This document shows, piece after piece, positions 14,465 through 14,807 of a stretch of DNA of 14,807 bases (its first letter is position 1; each line of letters opens with the position of its first letter). The notes beneath the pieces were generated by a model. It saw nothing but the letters and a program-made list of their open reading frames with translations, had not been told where the DNA came from and did not search any database. The position numbers were made by a program, and so were the translations under genes. This DNA comes from Gammaproteobacteria bacterium (GTDB lineage: Bacteria; Pseudomonadota; Gammaproteobacteria; Enterobacterales; Alteromonadaceae): assembly GCA_027484495.1 (NCBI GenBank), contig JAIXSW010000057.1:1-14807 (forward strand), written 5' to 3'.

Positions 14465-14807
14465 ATGTCTCACAATGGCAACAGACATAAGTTACCGGCA
14501 AATCCGTCGTTAAAAGACATCAACTGGTACAAAAAACAGATAAACTGGGGCGAACTGCCACCGTTTTATCATTTGGTGTCGCAATCACTGGGCGAATCCG
14601 AAGGGATGTTGACTCACGGTTTTGATACCGCAGTGAAAAAAATCATCGATAAACGCAACTGGAATCTGGCGTTACTCGGCGGCTACGTGGACGACAACAA
14701 CGAGATCCAATGTGACACTAAGCCGCGTATTGCGTTGTACCAGGTTTTGTCTGAGCGTGGTTTTGAACTTCATGCCATCCCTTATGCCAAAGACCAGGAG
14801 ATTGACC
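14465..14807 (+). CDS. Unrecognised protein, 5' part only (runs off right edge)
   Basis: An open frame of 114 codons to the window end with a strong ribosome site (AGGAGG, eight bases before the ATG). The product starts MSHNGNRHKLPANPSL and contains NWYKKQINWGELPPFYHLVSQ, then GESEGMLTHGFDTAVKKIID, then NWNLALLGGYVDDNNEIQ. It is soluble in appearance, rich in charged and aromatic residues, with no signal peptide or membrane segment. I do not recognise the family and assign no function. It is divergent from perM. The GC content and codon use look like the neighbours, so there is no sign of recent transfer. Confidence 0.8.
   Translation, partial: MSHNGNRHKLPANPSLKDINWYKKQINWGELPPFYHLVSQSLGESEGMLTHGFDTAVKKIIDKRNWNLALLGGYVDDNNEIQCDTKPRIALYQVLSERGFELHAIPYAKDQEID

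Noticed and set aside
1..14807. CRISPR arrays, IS elements, integrases, tRNA or rRNA genes.
   Set aside because: No regularly spaced repeats, transposase-like products, cloverleaf sequences or rRNA stretches were seen.

Overview
The window looks like chromosomal DNA of a free-living, Alteromonadales-like gammaproteobacterium, with the Rheinheimera/Alishewanella group as my best guess from overall protein flavour. The taxon is an inference; no rRNA is present. Many proteins read as close relatives of E. coli housekeeping proteins: PheS, PheT, Hda, BamC, DapA, GcvR, Bcp, GstA and PerM. Several neighbours also match my recollection of the E. coli order, in which hda, perM, bcp, gcvR, dapA and bamC lie in one region.

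Left part (1-7341), all on the minus strand. Transcription runs from dapA (lysine/diaminopimelate synthesis) into bamC (outer-membrane protein assembly lipoprotein) and ends at a strong hairpin at about 5309-5341. A new promoter then drives an exported DUF2066 protein, whose stop codon overlaps the start codon of hda (regulatory inactivation of DnaA). After a 114-nt gap come pheS and pheT, the two subunits of phenylalanyl-tRNA synthetase. pheT runs off the left edge and lacks its last ~110 codons here.

Middle (7342-8510). A compact divergent promoter region separates dapA from gcvR (glycine-cleavage regulator) and bcp (thiol peroxidase). bcp is followed by a GC-rich hairpin and T-tract.

Accessory segment (8511-13188), plus strand. 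Between bcp and perM sit a beta-class glutathione S-transferase, a periplasmic PQQ-dependent aldose dehydrogenase of the YliI/Asd type, a TonB-dependent receptor strikingly similar to E. coli YncD/PqqU (the PQQ uptake receptor), and an orphan periplasmic solute-binding protein. GST, dehydrogenase and receptor are tightly packed (10-nt and 5-nt gaps), which suggests one operon that couples capture of external PQQ to an enzyme that needs it. This is the most interesting part of the window.

Right end (13127-14807). perM (AI-2E-family permease) is convergent to the solute-binding gene and overlaps its 3' end by 62 bp. A 288-nt divergent region follows, then the start of an unrecognised gene that runs off the right edge. 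I saw no tRNA, rRNA, CRISPR array, insertion sequence or phage gene.
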